From Clostridia bacterium (GTDB taxonomy: Bacteria; Bacillota; Clostridia; Oscillospirales; Acutalibacteraceae): a stretch of DNA of 64,000 bases. Shown one piece after another: positions 15,989 to 26,968 of the stretch (positions within the stretch are counted from its first letter, which is position 1; the number at the start of each line of letters is the position of its first letter). The DNA lies in the NCBI GenBank assembly GCA_017549565.1, contig JAFYUI010000035.1:1-64000 (forward strand), read 5' to 3'. Below the pieces are notes generated by a model. The model was not told where the DNA came from and searched no databases. It was given only the letters and a program-made list of their open reading frames with translations. The position numbers and the translations under genes were made by a program.

Positions 15989-18900
15989 TTATACGCGTTT
16001 TACGCCGATTTTAACGTTTTCGCCGTTAATATCCCATTCTTTAACAAAACCGTCAGGTGTGGCAATTTTAAGCGCGTCAGCCAATGTATCGCCAACGATG
16101 TCGGTCGATTTTTCGGCAGCAAGGTCGCAAATCTTCTGACTACCGTCAAGGGTGATTTCAATATGGTCGGTAACATTGAAATCTGCTTCCTTACGCATGG
16201 TTTGAATTTTGCTTACAAGCTCACGAATATAACCCTCGTTAATAAGCTCGTCAGTTAAAACTGTGTCAAGCGCAACGGTAATACCGCGGTCGCTTAAGGT
16301 ATAGAAGCCCTCTTTCTGAGCGGCATCAATAAGCAAATCTTCAACCAAAAGTGTAACATCGCCTGATGCAAGTTTAAGTGTCAAACTGCCGTTTTCGTCA
16401 AGTTCTTTCTTAGCGGCGTTACCATCAATATCCATAAGATATTGGCGAATTTCGCCAAGCTGTTTGCCAAACTTTGGACCAACTGTTTTAAGCTGTGGCT
16501 TAAAGGTGTAGGTAACAAAGTTGTCAACCGCATCGGTAAAGTCAACCTTTTTAATGTTAAGCTCATCCTTAATAATGCTTGTATAGGTTTCTTCCAATTC
16601 GCCGTCAAGCTTAACATACATAACATTAAGGGGTTGACGGTTTTTGCGTGAAGAACCGTTACGAGCCGAACGGCCAAGCACAACAATTTCAAGTACCTTT
16701 TCCATTTGCTCTTCAAGCTTTTTGTCAATTAAATCTTCGGCTACTTCGGGGAAGTCGCAAAGGTGAATACTAATTGGTGCGGTGTCATCAACCGATTTAA
16801 CAACGTTTTGGTAAATATTTTCCGCCATAAAGGGAATCATCGGAGCGGCAGTTTTTGCGGTGGTTACAAGCGCGGTGTAAAGTGTCATATAAGCGGCGAG
16901 CTTGTCGTCGGTCATACCTTGTACCCAGTAACGCTCACGACCACGGCGAACATACCAGTTGCTCATTTCATCCACAAATTCCTGCAAAGCGCGTGCGGCT
17001 TCGGGAATGCGGTAATTATTAAGGTTTGTGTCAACCGCCTTTACAACCGAATTAAGCTTTGATAAAAGCCATTTATCCATAACTGTAAGCTTGCAGTCGG
17101 CAAGGTTATACTTGGTCGGGTCAAACTTGTCAATATTTGCATAAAGCACATAGAAAGCGTAGGTGTTCCAAAGTGTGCCCATAAATTTGCGTTGACCTTC
17201 AACAACGGCTTTACCGTGGAAACGGTTTGGAAGCCAGGGGGCAGAGTTGGTGTAGAAGTACCAACGAATAGCATCAGCACCATAGCTTTCAAGTGCATCA
17301 AACGGGTCAACCGCATTGCCCTTTGATTTACTCATCTTTTGGCCGTTTTCATCCTGAACGTGACCTAAAACGATAACATTTTTAAAGGGGGCCTTGTCAA
17401 AAATAAGGGTTGAAATTGCCAAAAGCGAATAGAACCAACCGCGTGTTTGGTCAACCGCTTCTGAAATAAAGTCAGCAGGGAATTGCGCTTCAAACAAGTC
17501 CTTATTTTCAAAGGGATAGTGATGTTGTGCAAAAGGCATCGAGCCCGAGTCAAACCAACAGTCGATAACTTCGGGAACACGGTGCATTTCTTTGCCGCAC
17601 TTTTCACACTTAATGGTTACGCCGTCGATATAAGGGCGGTGAAGCTCGATATCATCAGGGCAGTTAGAGGACATTGATTTAAGTTCTTCAATGCTGCCGA
17701 TAGAATGCATATGACCGCATTCACAGGTCCAAATATTAAGGGGTGTGCCCCAATAACGATTTCGTGAAATGCCCCAGTCCTGAACATTTTGCAGCCAGTC
17801 GCCAAAACGACCTTTACCAATGCTTTCGGGTATCCAGTTAATGGTGTTGTTGTTTGCGATAAGTTGTTCTTTAACATCGGTCATCTTGATAAACCAAGAT
17901 TCGCGTGCATAGTAGATAAGTGGAGTATCACAGCGCCAGCAGAACGGATAGTCGTGTTCAAACTTGGGCGCATCGAATAAAAGACCTGCTTTTTCAAGGT
18001 CGGTGAGCACAAGCACATCGGCATCCTTAACAAACTTGCCGGCATAAGGTGTTTCTTCAGCCATTTCACCCTTGCTGTTTACAAGCTGAACAAATGGTAA
18101 ATCATACTTTCTGCCCACCTTTGAGTCATCCTCACCAAAAGCGGGAGCAATGTGAACAATACCTGTACCGTCGCTCATTGTAACATAGCTGTCACAGGTG
18201 ATGAAAAATGCCTTTTTGTGTTGTTTGTCACAAATGGGCTGAACATAGTCAAAAAGTGGCTCGTATTCGGTAAATTCAAGTGCTTTGCCGTTAAATTCTT
18301 CAATAATTTCATAAGCGGGGGTATCTTCGGTTGCAAGCTTGCCAAGAACTTTATCAAGAAGTTCTTTTGCCATATAATAGATGAAACCATCAGCGGCTTT
18401 AACCTTGCAATAGGTATCATCGGGGTTTACGCAAAGCGCAACGTTTGAGGGAAGTGTCCAAGGGGTAGTTGTCCAAGCAAGGAAATATGCATCTTCGCCT
18501 TTAACCTTAAAGCGAACAACTGCGCTGCGTTCCTTAACATTTTTATAGCCCTGTGCTACCTCATGTGAAGATAAGGGGGTGCCGCAACGTGGGCAGTAGG
18601 GAACAATCTTAAAGCCCTTGTATAAAAGACCCTTTTCAAAAATTTGCTTTAATGCCCACCATTCGGATTCGATAAAGTTGTTGTCATAGGTAACATAGGG
18701 GTCATCCATATCGGCCCAGAAGCCAACAGTTTTTGAAAAATCCTCCCACATGCCTTTATATTTCCAAACACTTTCTTTGCAGTGGCTGATAAAGGGGTCA
18801 AGACCGTATTCTTCAATTTGCTCCTTACCGTCAAGACCTAAAAGCTTTTCAACTTCCAATTCAACGGGAAGACCGTGTGTATCCCAACCGGCTTTTCTGG

Positions 18901-19138
18901 GCACCATATAGCCCTTCATTGTGCGGTAGCGGGGAATCATATCCTTAATAACACGGGTTAAAACGTGGCCAATGTGTGGCTTGCCGTTTGCGGTTGGTGG
19001 ACCGTCATAAAAAACATATGGCTCGCCATCGGCTTTTTCAATTATGCTTTTTTCAAAGATTTGGTTTTCATCCCAAAAATTTTTAATTTTCTTTTCTTCT
19101 TCAACGAAATTAACGTTGGGGGAAATGTTTTTATACAC
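15989..19138 (-). CDS. ileS: Isoleucyl-tRNA synthetase, long (type 2) form
   Basis: IleRS charges tRNA-Ile. Class I signatures are PHIGHVLTR near residue 53 and KMSKSKG in the catalytic C-terminal half; the editing domain lies between. At 1049 residues with the start YKNISPNVNFVEEEKKIKNFW, it resembles the eukaryote-like type 2 enzymes, which are known to tolerate mupirocin, rather than the roughly 920-residue type 1. The start is the GTG at 19138, with AAAGGAG 8 bases upstream. Longer in-frame starts would run through the T-box terminator and were rejected. Expression is controlled by the T-box leader just upstream. Confidence 0.96.
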   Translation of the reverse strand: MYKNISPNVNFVEEEKKIKNFWDENQIFEKSIIEKADGEPYVFYDGPPTANGKPHIGHVLTRVIKDMIPRYRTMKGYMVPRKAGWDTHGLPVELEVEKLLGLDGKEQIEEYGLDPFISHCKESVWKYKGMWEDFSKTVGFWADMDDPYVTYDNNFIESEWWALKQIFEKGLLYKGFKIVPYCPRCGTPLSSHEVAQGYKNVKERSAVVRFKVKGEDAYFLAWTTTPWTLPSNVALCVNPDDTYCKVKAADGFIYYMAKELLDKVLGKLATEDTPAYEIIEEFNGKALEFTEYEPLFDYVQPICDKQHKKAFFITCDSYVTMSDGTGIVHIAPAFGEDDSKVGRKYDLPFVQLVNSKGEMAEETPYAGKFVKDADVLVLTDLEKAGLLFDAPKFEHDYPFCWRCDTPLIYYARESWFIKMTDVKEQLIANNNTINWIPESIGKGRFGDWLQNVQDWGISRNRYWGTPLNIWTCECGHMHSIGSIEELKSMSSNCPDDIELHRPYIDGVTIKCEKCGKEMHRVPEVIDCWFDSGSMPFAQHHYPFENKDLFEAQFPADFISEAVDQTRGWFYSLLAISTLIFDKAPFKNVIVLGHVQDENGQKMSKSKGNAVDPFDALESYGADAIRWYFYTNSAPWLPNRFHGKAVVEGQRKFMGTLWNTYAFYVLYANIDKFDPTKYNLADCKLTVMDKWLLSKLNSVVKAVDTNLNNYRIPEAARALQEFVDEMSNWYVRRGRERYWVQGMTDDKLAAYMTLYTALVTTAKTAAPMIPFMAENIYQNVVKSVDDTAPISIHLCDFPEVAEDLIDKKLEEQMEKVLEIVVLGRSARNGSSRKNRQPLNVMYVKLDGELEETYTSIIKDELNIKKVDFTDAVDNFVTYTFKPQLKTVGPKFGKQLGEIRQYLMDIDGNAAKKELDENGSLTLKLASGDVTLLVEDLLIDAAQKEGFYTLSDRGITVALDTVLTDELINEGYIRELVSKIQTMRKEADFNVTDHIEITLDGSQKICDLAAEKSTDIVGDTLADALKIATPDGFVKEWDINGENVKIGVKRV

Positions 19139-19162
19139 TTCATCTACTCCTTTAAGAATTGC

Positions 19163-19204
19163 TAAAATAAAAATGCCCTCTATCCACAATAGGATAAAGG
19201 GCAT
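19163..19204 (-). terminator. T-box-controlled terminator hairpin upstream of ileS
   Basis: On the minus strand, ATGCCCTTTATCC and GGATAGAGGGCAT form the stem, followed by TTTTTATTTT. It is the regulated terminator of the T-box leader. Confidence 0.88.
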
Positions 19205-19402
19205 AACACTTTATAAACCACCTACTACGAAGAACTAACATTCACGGTTTTTATAACGGAAAACAACCGGACAAAGCTTACTTTTTAAAATTTTCAGCCG
19301 TCTGCTCAGGAGTGATTTAGGCAACCCAAAACTGCAGAGCTTTCACCAACCTCTGCTCGCTAAAAATTTTGTGAACGGTGCCACTTTCTCCGTCAAAGCA
19401 TT
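19163..19402 (-). promoter_or_regulatory. T-box leader of ileS with an Ile (AUC) specifier
   Basis: On the minus strand the leader shows the Stem I signature AGCGAGCAGAGGTTGGTGAA, then the specifier segment TAAATCACTCCTGAG with ATC (19314-19316) as the Ile codon. Near the 3' end, GTAGGTGGTTTATA carries TGGT (19217-19220), which can pair with the ACCA end of tRNA-Ile. A strong terminator follows. Uncharged tRNA-Ile would stabilise the antiterminator and allow ileS transcription. Confidence 0.9.
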
Positions 19403-19432
19403 TAAAAGGTATTAAATTTGGGGTTTTAAAAA

Positions 19433-19891
19433 TTATTCGTTAACAGTGGGGATTTGTTGCTTTAAAGCAGCGCGGGTTTTACGAACTTCGCCAAGGTTAG
19501 CGGTGAGACCTTCGTCTGCACGGCGCATAATATCATCAACAAAGTCCTGTGCGGCTTTACGCATTTCACGGCTTTTGCCCTGTGCGTTAGCAATAATTTC
19601 AGCTGCCTTTTGTTGTGAAAGCTTAACGATTTCTTCCTGTGCTACCATTGCCTTTGCCTTTTCTTCGGCATTGCGGATAATAGCGTCAGCTTCACGCTTA
19701 GCGGTTGTGATGATTTCAGCACGGTCAGCAACAATGCCCTTTGCCTGCTTAATTTCGGCAGGGATGTTAAGACGGATATCGTCAACAACTGCTCTTAATT
19801 TTTCGATATCAACAAGGGTTTTCTTGCCGGGGATTTTAATACCGCCGTCGATAACTTCGTCAAACTGTTCCAATAATTCGTCAAGTGTCAT
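19433..19891 (-). CDS. Coiled-coil protein resembling ATP synthase B subunit / DivIVA
   Basis: This 152-residue soluble protein is mostly charged helix. After MTLDELLEQFDEVIDGGIKIPGKK, residues 25-140 form a long amphipathic coiled coil rich in Ala, Glu, Lys and Arg (for example AKREADAIIRNAEEKAKAM), like the stalk of ATP synthase subunit b or the coiled coil of DivIVA, but without a membrane anchor. A scaffold or division-linked role is only inference. The ATG at 19891 follows GGAGGAAG; the upstream in-frame ATG is part of that SD. It lies between coaD and the ileS T-box and may be co-transcribed with rsmD-coaD. Confidence 0.75.
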   Translation of the reverse strand: MTLDELLEQFDEVIDGGIKIPGKKTLVDIEKLRAVVDDIRLNIPAEIKQAKGIVADRAEIITTAKREADAIIRNAEEKAKAMVAQEEIVKLSQQKAAEIIANAQGKSREMRKAAQDFVDDIMRRADEGLTANLGEVRKTRAALKQQIPTVNE

Positions 19892-19921
19892 TTTTTCTTC
19901 CTCCATAAACCTTTAAAGGTA

Positions 19922-20413
19922 TTATTTTTTTGAATTTATCCTGTCGATGATGTCCTGCCTTATTGCTTCGGGCACAAAGCTTGAAATATCGCCGTTCATT
20001 GAAGCAATTTGTCTAACCATACTTGATGAAAGATACATATTTTGCGCGTCGGTGGTTAAAAACAGGGTTTCAACATTGGGATTTAACTTCTTATTTGTTA
20101 ATGCCATCTGAAATTCGTATTCAAAATCAGACATAGCACGAAGTCCTTTAATAATTGCGGTAGCACCGCAGTCGGCAGCATAGCTTGCTAACAAGCCGTC
20201 AAAGTGCACAACCTCAACATTCAAAAGGTCAGGTATGCATTTTTTAATCATTTCAACACGCTCGTCAGGTGTGAAGCAATGCTTTTTATTTGCGTTATAA
20301 GCCACCACAACAATTACCTTGTCAAACATATTTGCTGCGCGGGTAATAATGTCGAGATGGCCGTTTGTAACGGGGTCAAAGCTGCCGGGGCAAATGGCAA
20401 TGCTGTTTTTCAT
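19922..20413 (-). CDS. coaD: Phosphopantetheine adenylyltransferase
   Basis: CoaD transfers AMP to 4'-phosphopantetheine, the fourth step of coenzyme A synthesis. The 163 residues start IAICPGSFDPVTNGHLDII (nucleotidyltransferase motif with the HxGH-like NGHLD). They continue with IIKGLRAMSDFEYEFQMA and the second ATP motif YLSSSMVRQIA. It follows rsmD by 3 bases, the common rsmD-coaD pair. CoaX lies in the same window but in a different operon. Confidence 0.96.
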   Translation of the reverse strand: MKNSIAICPGSFDPVTNGHLDIITRAANMFDKVIVVVAYNANKKHCFTPDERVEMIKKCIPDLLNVEVVHFDGLLASYAADCGATAIIKGLRAMSDFEYEFQMALTNKKLNPNVETLFLTTDAQNMYLSSSMVRQIASMNGDISSFVPEAIRQDIIDRINSKK

Positions 20414-20416
20414 AAA

Positions 20417-20956
20417 TCAAAGCCCCTTTCGATAAATTGCAGCGTTTATTTTACCATAACGGTAGGTGCGATAAACCTTAAAACCACCGATTTCTTCGGG
20501 AATATCAACCTCGGGCGGATATTCACAAACAATCATACCGTAATCGCTCATAAGCGGAAGCACCGCTTTAATGGCATCGGTCAAAAAACCTGCTGCATAT
20601 GGTGGGTCTAAAAAAACAAGGTCAAATGTGTCACGACTCATAGCCGCAAAGGACGAAAAATCGCTTTGAACAACCTTGGCGTTATCTTCAAGACCTGTAA
20701 TTTCTAAATTCTTTTTAACAAGATTTATTGAAGCACGGCTGTTATCAACAAAAACACAACTTTTAGCACCGCGACTTAATGCCTCAATACCAAGCTGGCC
20801 CGAGCCGGCAAATAAATCTAACACACGGCGGCCTTCAATATCAAATTGCAGGGCGCTGAACAATGCCTCCTTAACCTTGTCAGAGGTTGGGCGAACATCG
20901 TATGTGTCCGGTGTGACGAGGCGCTTGCCACGAGCAATACCGGTTATAACACGCAT
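20417..20956 (-). CDS. rsmD: 16S rRNA (guanine(966)-N2)-methyltransferase RsmD
   Basis: RsmD methylates G966 of 16S rRNA using S-adenosylmethionine. The 179-residue protein begins MRVITGIARGKRL and then has VRPTSDKVKEALFSAL, SAM-binding motif I VLDLFAGSGQLGIEALSRGA, and catalytic motif IV LVFLDPPYAAG. The ATG at 20956 is chosen because AGGTG lies 6 to 8 bases upstream. It is the first gene of rsmD-coaD-coiled-coil. Confidence 0.94.
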   Translation of the reverse strand: MRVITGIARGKRLVTPDTYDVRPTSDKVKEALFSALQFDIEGRRVLDLFAGSGQLGIEALSRGAKSCVFVDNSRASINLVKKNLEITGLEDNAKVVQSDFSSFAAMSRDTFDLVFLDPPYAAGFLTDAIKAVLPLMSDYGMIVCEYPPEVDIPEEIGGFKVYRTYRYGKINAAIYRKGL

Positions 20957-21017
20957 TTGTATCACCTAAAATCAAATTAACAGGACATATTTAAACAATT
21001 ATCCTATTATTACACTT

Positions 21018-21047
21018 ATTATCGCACCAAACACCCCGTTTTGTCAA
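21018..21047 (-). promoter_or_regulatory. Promoter of rsmD-coaD operon
   Basis: On the minus strand TTGACA and GATAAT are 18 bases apart, about 60 bases before rsmD. Confidence 0.75.
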
Positions 21048-21098
21048 TAGTTTTTTATTATATTGCAAAAATAATATATATTATATAAATATAACGGC

Positions 21099-21138
21099 AA
21101 AAAAACGATGACCCGCTTTTAACAGGTCACCGTTTTTG
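21099..21138 (-). terminator. Terminator after the P-type ATPase gene
   Basis: On the minus strand ACGGTGACCTG and CGGGTCATCGT form a stem (two G-T/mismatch positions) followed by a run of seven T. Confidence 0.85.
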
Positions 21139-21143
21139 AAAAA

Positions 21144-23828
21144 TTAGTTTTTCTTTTTTTCAATACCACGCTGAATTGCTTTAATAATTTCAACAATCGG
21201 AATTACAAGGAATGCAAGGCCGATAGAAATTGCGTATGCCTTAAAGTCAAGGTGTGTGAATTCAAACATATTTGCAAGGAAGGGGATTTCAATAATTGCA
21301 GTGGTAAGTGCTAAGGATGCCACCATTGCACCGTAAAGCACCCAGTTATGTGAGTTTTGTGCAAATGCCATACCTAAAACCGAGCCACGCTGTGAACGCA
21401 TATTAAAGGAGTGGAAGATTTCGCACATTGACATTGTTAAAAATGCCATTGTCATACCTTCGCCGCTTGCAACGGGGTGGAAGATGTCAAACACGCCTGT
21501 TTCAAGGTATTCACCAACAAAGAATGCGGTAAGGGTTAAAAGGGTTACGAGTGCACCTTGATAGAACACATCAAAAGCCATACCGCCTGCGAAAACGCCC
21601 TCTTTACTGTCACGAGGCTTGCGCTTCATAATGTTTCTTTCGGGCCTTTCAAGACCCAAAGCTAAGGCGGGGATAGAGTCGGTTACAAGGTTTATAAACA
21701 AAAGATGAACGGGTTTTAAAATGGTAAAGCCCAAAATTGTTGCGGTAAAGATTGAAAGCACTTCCGAAAGGTTAGAGCCAAGTAAGAACTGAATTGCTTT
21801 ACGGATGTTATCGTAAATTCTTCTGCCTTCTGAAACGGCTGAAACGATGGTAGCGAAGTTATCGTCAGCAAGCACCATATCGGCAACATTTTTTGTAACA
21901 TCAGTACCGGTGATACCCATACCAACACCAATGTCAGCGCTCTTAATAGAGGGGGCATCATTTACACCGTCACCTGTCATTGCGGTAATCATACCGCGGG
22001 CACGCCAAGCGTTAACAATTCTTGTTTTGTGTTCGGGTTGAACACGGGCATAAACGCGGAATTCGGTAACTCTTTCAGCAAATTCCTCATCGCTGATTTC
22101 GTCAAGCTGTGCACCTGTGATAGCGGCTGATGGGTCTTCAATAATACCAAGCTGTAAAGCAATAGCAACAGCGGTATCCTTATGGTCACCTGTAATCATA
22201 ATAGGTGTAATACCCGCACTTCTACATTCGGCAATAGCATCCTTTACTTCGGGACGGGCGGGGTCAATCATACCTGTAAGACCAATGAAAACGAGGTCGT
22301 TTTCAAGGGCCTCGGGTGCGAAATCTGCAGGGGCGGTGTCATACTTTCTAAATGCAACCGCAAGCACACGAAGTGCTTGGTCGGCCATACGCTTATTGTC
22401 AGCTAATACTGTGGCTTTTACTTCATCAGTAAAGGGTACAACCTCGCCGTTTATAAGGGCAAAAGCACATTTGTTAAGCACAACATCGGGCGCACCCTTG
22501 GTGTATTGTACAATACCGTCAGCAGTATCATGTACAGTAGACATCATCTTTCTGCCCGAATCAAATGGGGCTTCGCCAATTCGTGGTGCGTTTGCCACAA
22601 GGTCGTTTTTATTAAGACCAAGTGTGTTTGCATAGTTTACCAAAGCGGCTTCGGTTGGCTCACCTGTAACAACACCGTCAGCATCGATTTCAGCATCACA
22701 GCAAAGTGCCATCGCCTTAGCAATTAACGCTTCATCAGTGCCGAAATGGTCAACAACGGTCATTTTATTTTGGGTTAATGTACCTGTCTTGTCAGAGCAA
22801 ATAATTTGCGCACAGCCAAGTGTTTCAACGGCGGTAAGTTTACGGATAATGGCGTTTTTCTTTGACATATTGGTAACGCCAATAGAAAGCACGATGGTAA
22901 CAACAGCGGCAAGACCTTCGGGAATAGCGGCAACCGCTAACGACACGGCAACCATAAAGCTTTCAAGGAAAATGCCAAGGGTAAGCCCTGTGCCTAAAAC
23001 TGCGGTAATTACCTGGAAGCCAAGAAGCACAACACAAATACCAAGAACTAAGAAGGTAAGAATTTTTGAAAGCTGTGAAAGCTTAATTTGAAGTGGGGTT
23101 TGACCTTCTTCGGCTTGAGCGATAGCATTGGCAATTTTGCCCATTTCGGTGTCCATACCGGTAGCAACTACAACTGCTTTGCCACGGCCATAAACCACGG
23201 TAGAGCCCATATAAGCCATATTTTTGCGGTCGCCAAGGGGCACTTCATCATTTTCGCCGCCGTTTAAAAGACCGATAAGCTTATCAACAGGGACAGATTC
23301 ACCGGTTAGTGCAGCTTCTTCAATCTTCATGCTTGCACATTCAAAAATGCGGCAGTCGGCGGGAACGGCGTCACCTGCTTCTAAAATAACGACATCGCCT
23401 ACAACAAGGTCTTCACTTTTAACTGCAACGATTTTACCGTCACGAAGCACCTTTGAGGTGGCGGCGCTCATTTCTTGAAGCGCTTCGATAGCGGCTTCTG
23501 CCTTGCTTTCTTGCACAACACCCAAAACGGTGTTAATTACAACAACCACCAAAATAATTACGGTGTCGGTTGGGAAAACAAAGTGAAAGCTGCCGTGTTC
23601 AAACCATTCGGTAATTGCCGAAATTATAGCGGCAATTATAAGAATAATAATCATTGGGTCTGAAAGCTGCTCTAAAATACGCTGGAAGATGGTTTTCTTT
23701 TTGCCTTCTTCAAGCTTGTTTTTGCCGTTTTTTTCAAGACGGGCATCAGCTTCGGATGATGTAAGACCTTCGGCTGTACTGCCGATATGCTTAAACACAT
23801 CCTCAATTTTTTGAAGATAATACTTCAT
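21144..23828 (-). CDS. P-type cation ATPase (Ca2+-ATPase family, probable Mn2+ exporter)
   Basis: This is a P2A-type cation pump of 894 residues with ten membrane helices. The N-terminus is the cation-ATPase N domain. Further motifs are LTGES (actuator), VAAIPEGLAAVVTI (TM4 ion-site motif), CSDKTGTLTQNKM with the phosphorylated Asp, and TGDGVNDAPSIK at the hinge; NLVTDSIPALALGLE in TM6 holds the Asn/Asp ligands typical of calcium pumps. By sequence alone it would be called a Ca2+-ATPase. A likely manganese riboswitch directly upstream suggests Mn2+ export, as for the similar riboswitch-controlled pump of Lactococcus. Confidence 0.93.
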   Translation of the reverse strand: MKYYLQKIEDVFKHIGSTAEGLTSSEADARLEKNGKNKLEEGKKKTIFQRILEQLSDPMIIILIIAAIISAITEWFEHGSFHFVFPTDTVIILVVVVINTVLGVVQESKAEAAIEALQEMSAATSKVLRDGKIVAVKSEDLVVGDVVILEAGDAVPADCRIFECASMKIEEAALTGESVPVDKLIGLLNGGENDEVPLGDRKNMAYMGSTVVYGRGKAVVVATGMDTEMGKIANAIAQAEEGQTPLQIKLSQLSKILTFLVLGICVVLLGFQVITAVLGTGLTLGIFLESFMVAVSLAVAAIPEGLAAVVTIVLSIGVTNMSKKNAIIRKLTAVETLGCAQIICSDKTGTLTQNKMTVVDHFGTDEALIAKAMALCCDAEIDADGVVTGEPTEAALVNYANTLGLNKNDLVANAPRIGEAPFDSGRKMMSTVHDTADGIVQYTKGAPDVVLNKCAFALINGEVVPFTDEVKATVLADNKRMADQALRVLAVAFRKYDTAPADFAPEALENDLVFIGLTGMIDPARPEVKDAIAECRSAGITPIMITGDHKDTAVAIALQLGIIEDPSAAITGAQLDEISDEEFAERVTEFRVYARVQPEHKTRIVNAWRARGMITAMTGDGVNDAPSIKSADIGVGMGITGTDVTKNVADMVLADDNFATIVSAVSEGRRIYDNIRKAIQFLLGSNLSEVLSIFTATILGFTILKPVHLLFINLVTDSIPALALGLERPERNIMKRKPRDSKEGVFAGGMAFDVFYQGALVTLLTLTAFFVGEYLETGVFDIFHPVASGEGMTMAFLTMSMCEIFHSFNMRSQRGSVLGMAFAQNSHNWVLYGAMVASLALTTAIIEIPFLANMFEFTHLDFKAYAISIGLAFLVIPIVEIIKAIQRGIEKKKN

Positions 23829-23867
23829 TTTTAAAATCTCCTTTTGAAAATTATTATATGCAATTTT

Positions 23868-24003
23868 TTAAAAAAGAAAGACTTACCCGTATAAAACAGA
23901 TAAGTCTTGTCATTTAATACGAAGCCAGGAAATATTTTCCGACTGTTGAACTTCGCAGCACTAAATATGAAATTTAGTGTTGACTACTCCCTTATTAAGA
24001 CTA
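23868..24003 (-). promoter_or_regulatory. yybP-ykoY-type manganese riboswitch with terminator
   Basis: On the minus strand the leader starts AAGGGAGTAGTCAACA, close to the conserved GGGGAGUAG, then shows CAACAGTCGG and CTGGCTTCG. It ends GACAAGACTTATCTG, which resembles the conserved GCAAGACC segment. The AAGACTTATC part pairs with GGGTAAGTCTT (23877-23908), forming a terminator before TTTTTT. Layout and key elements fit yybP-ykoY, which senses Mn2+ and usually turns expression on. Confidence 0.75.
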
Positions 24004-24032
24004 ATATTACCACAAATTACTAAAATTTGCAA
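24004..24032 (-). promoter_or_regulatory. Promoter of the riboswitch-P-type ATPase transcript
   Basis: On the minus strand TTGCAA and TAATAT are separated by 17 bases, with the predicted start just before the riboswitch. Confidence 0.7.
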
Positions 24033-24040
24033 GGGGTAAA

Positions 24041-26887
<2,847 letters not shown>

Positions 26888-26897
26888 TTATAATCTA

Positions 26898-26925
26898 ATT
26901 GTACATAAAAACGGTAGAAAATCAA
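26898..26925 (-). promoter_or_regulatory. Promoter of lacZ
   Basis: On the minus strand TTGATT and TACAAT are 16 bases apart, 31 bases before the TTG start. I saw no clear operator. Confidence 0.5.
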
Positions 26926-26929
26926 TATA

Positions 26930-26968
26930 AAAAACGGCTTTGGAAAGTTCCAAAACCGTTTTTATAAT
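26930..26968 (-). terminator. Terminator after dinB
   Basis: AAAACGGTTTTGGAA and TTCCAAAGCCGTTTT pair on the minus strand with a short loop. It overlaps the last codons of dinB and separates it from lacZ. Confidence 0.8.

Noticed and set aside
19139..19204. Extended N-terminus for ileS starting at 19204
   Set aside because: The extension would translate the T-box terminator hairpin and gives a non-homologous start; the GTG at 19138 has a proper SD and the expected IleRS beginning.
22117..22635. 172-codon open frame antisense to the P-type ATPase
   Set aside because: The sense frame carries all P-type ATPase motifs; the antisense product is compositionally biased.
23868..24010. The P-type ATPase leader as a simple terminator for lacZ
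   Set aside because: The hairpin and T run read on the minus strand lie after their own promoter and conserved riboswitch-like segments, and lacZ ends on the same strand before that promoter.
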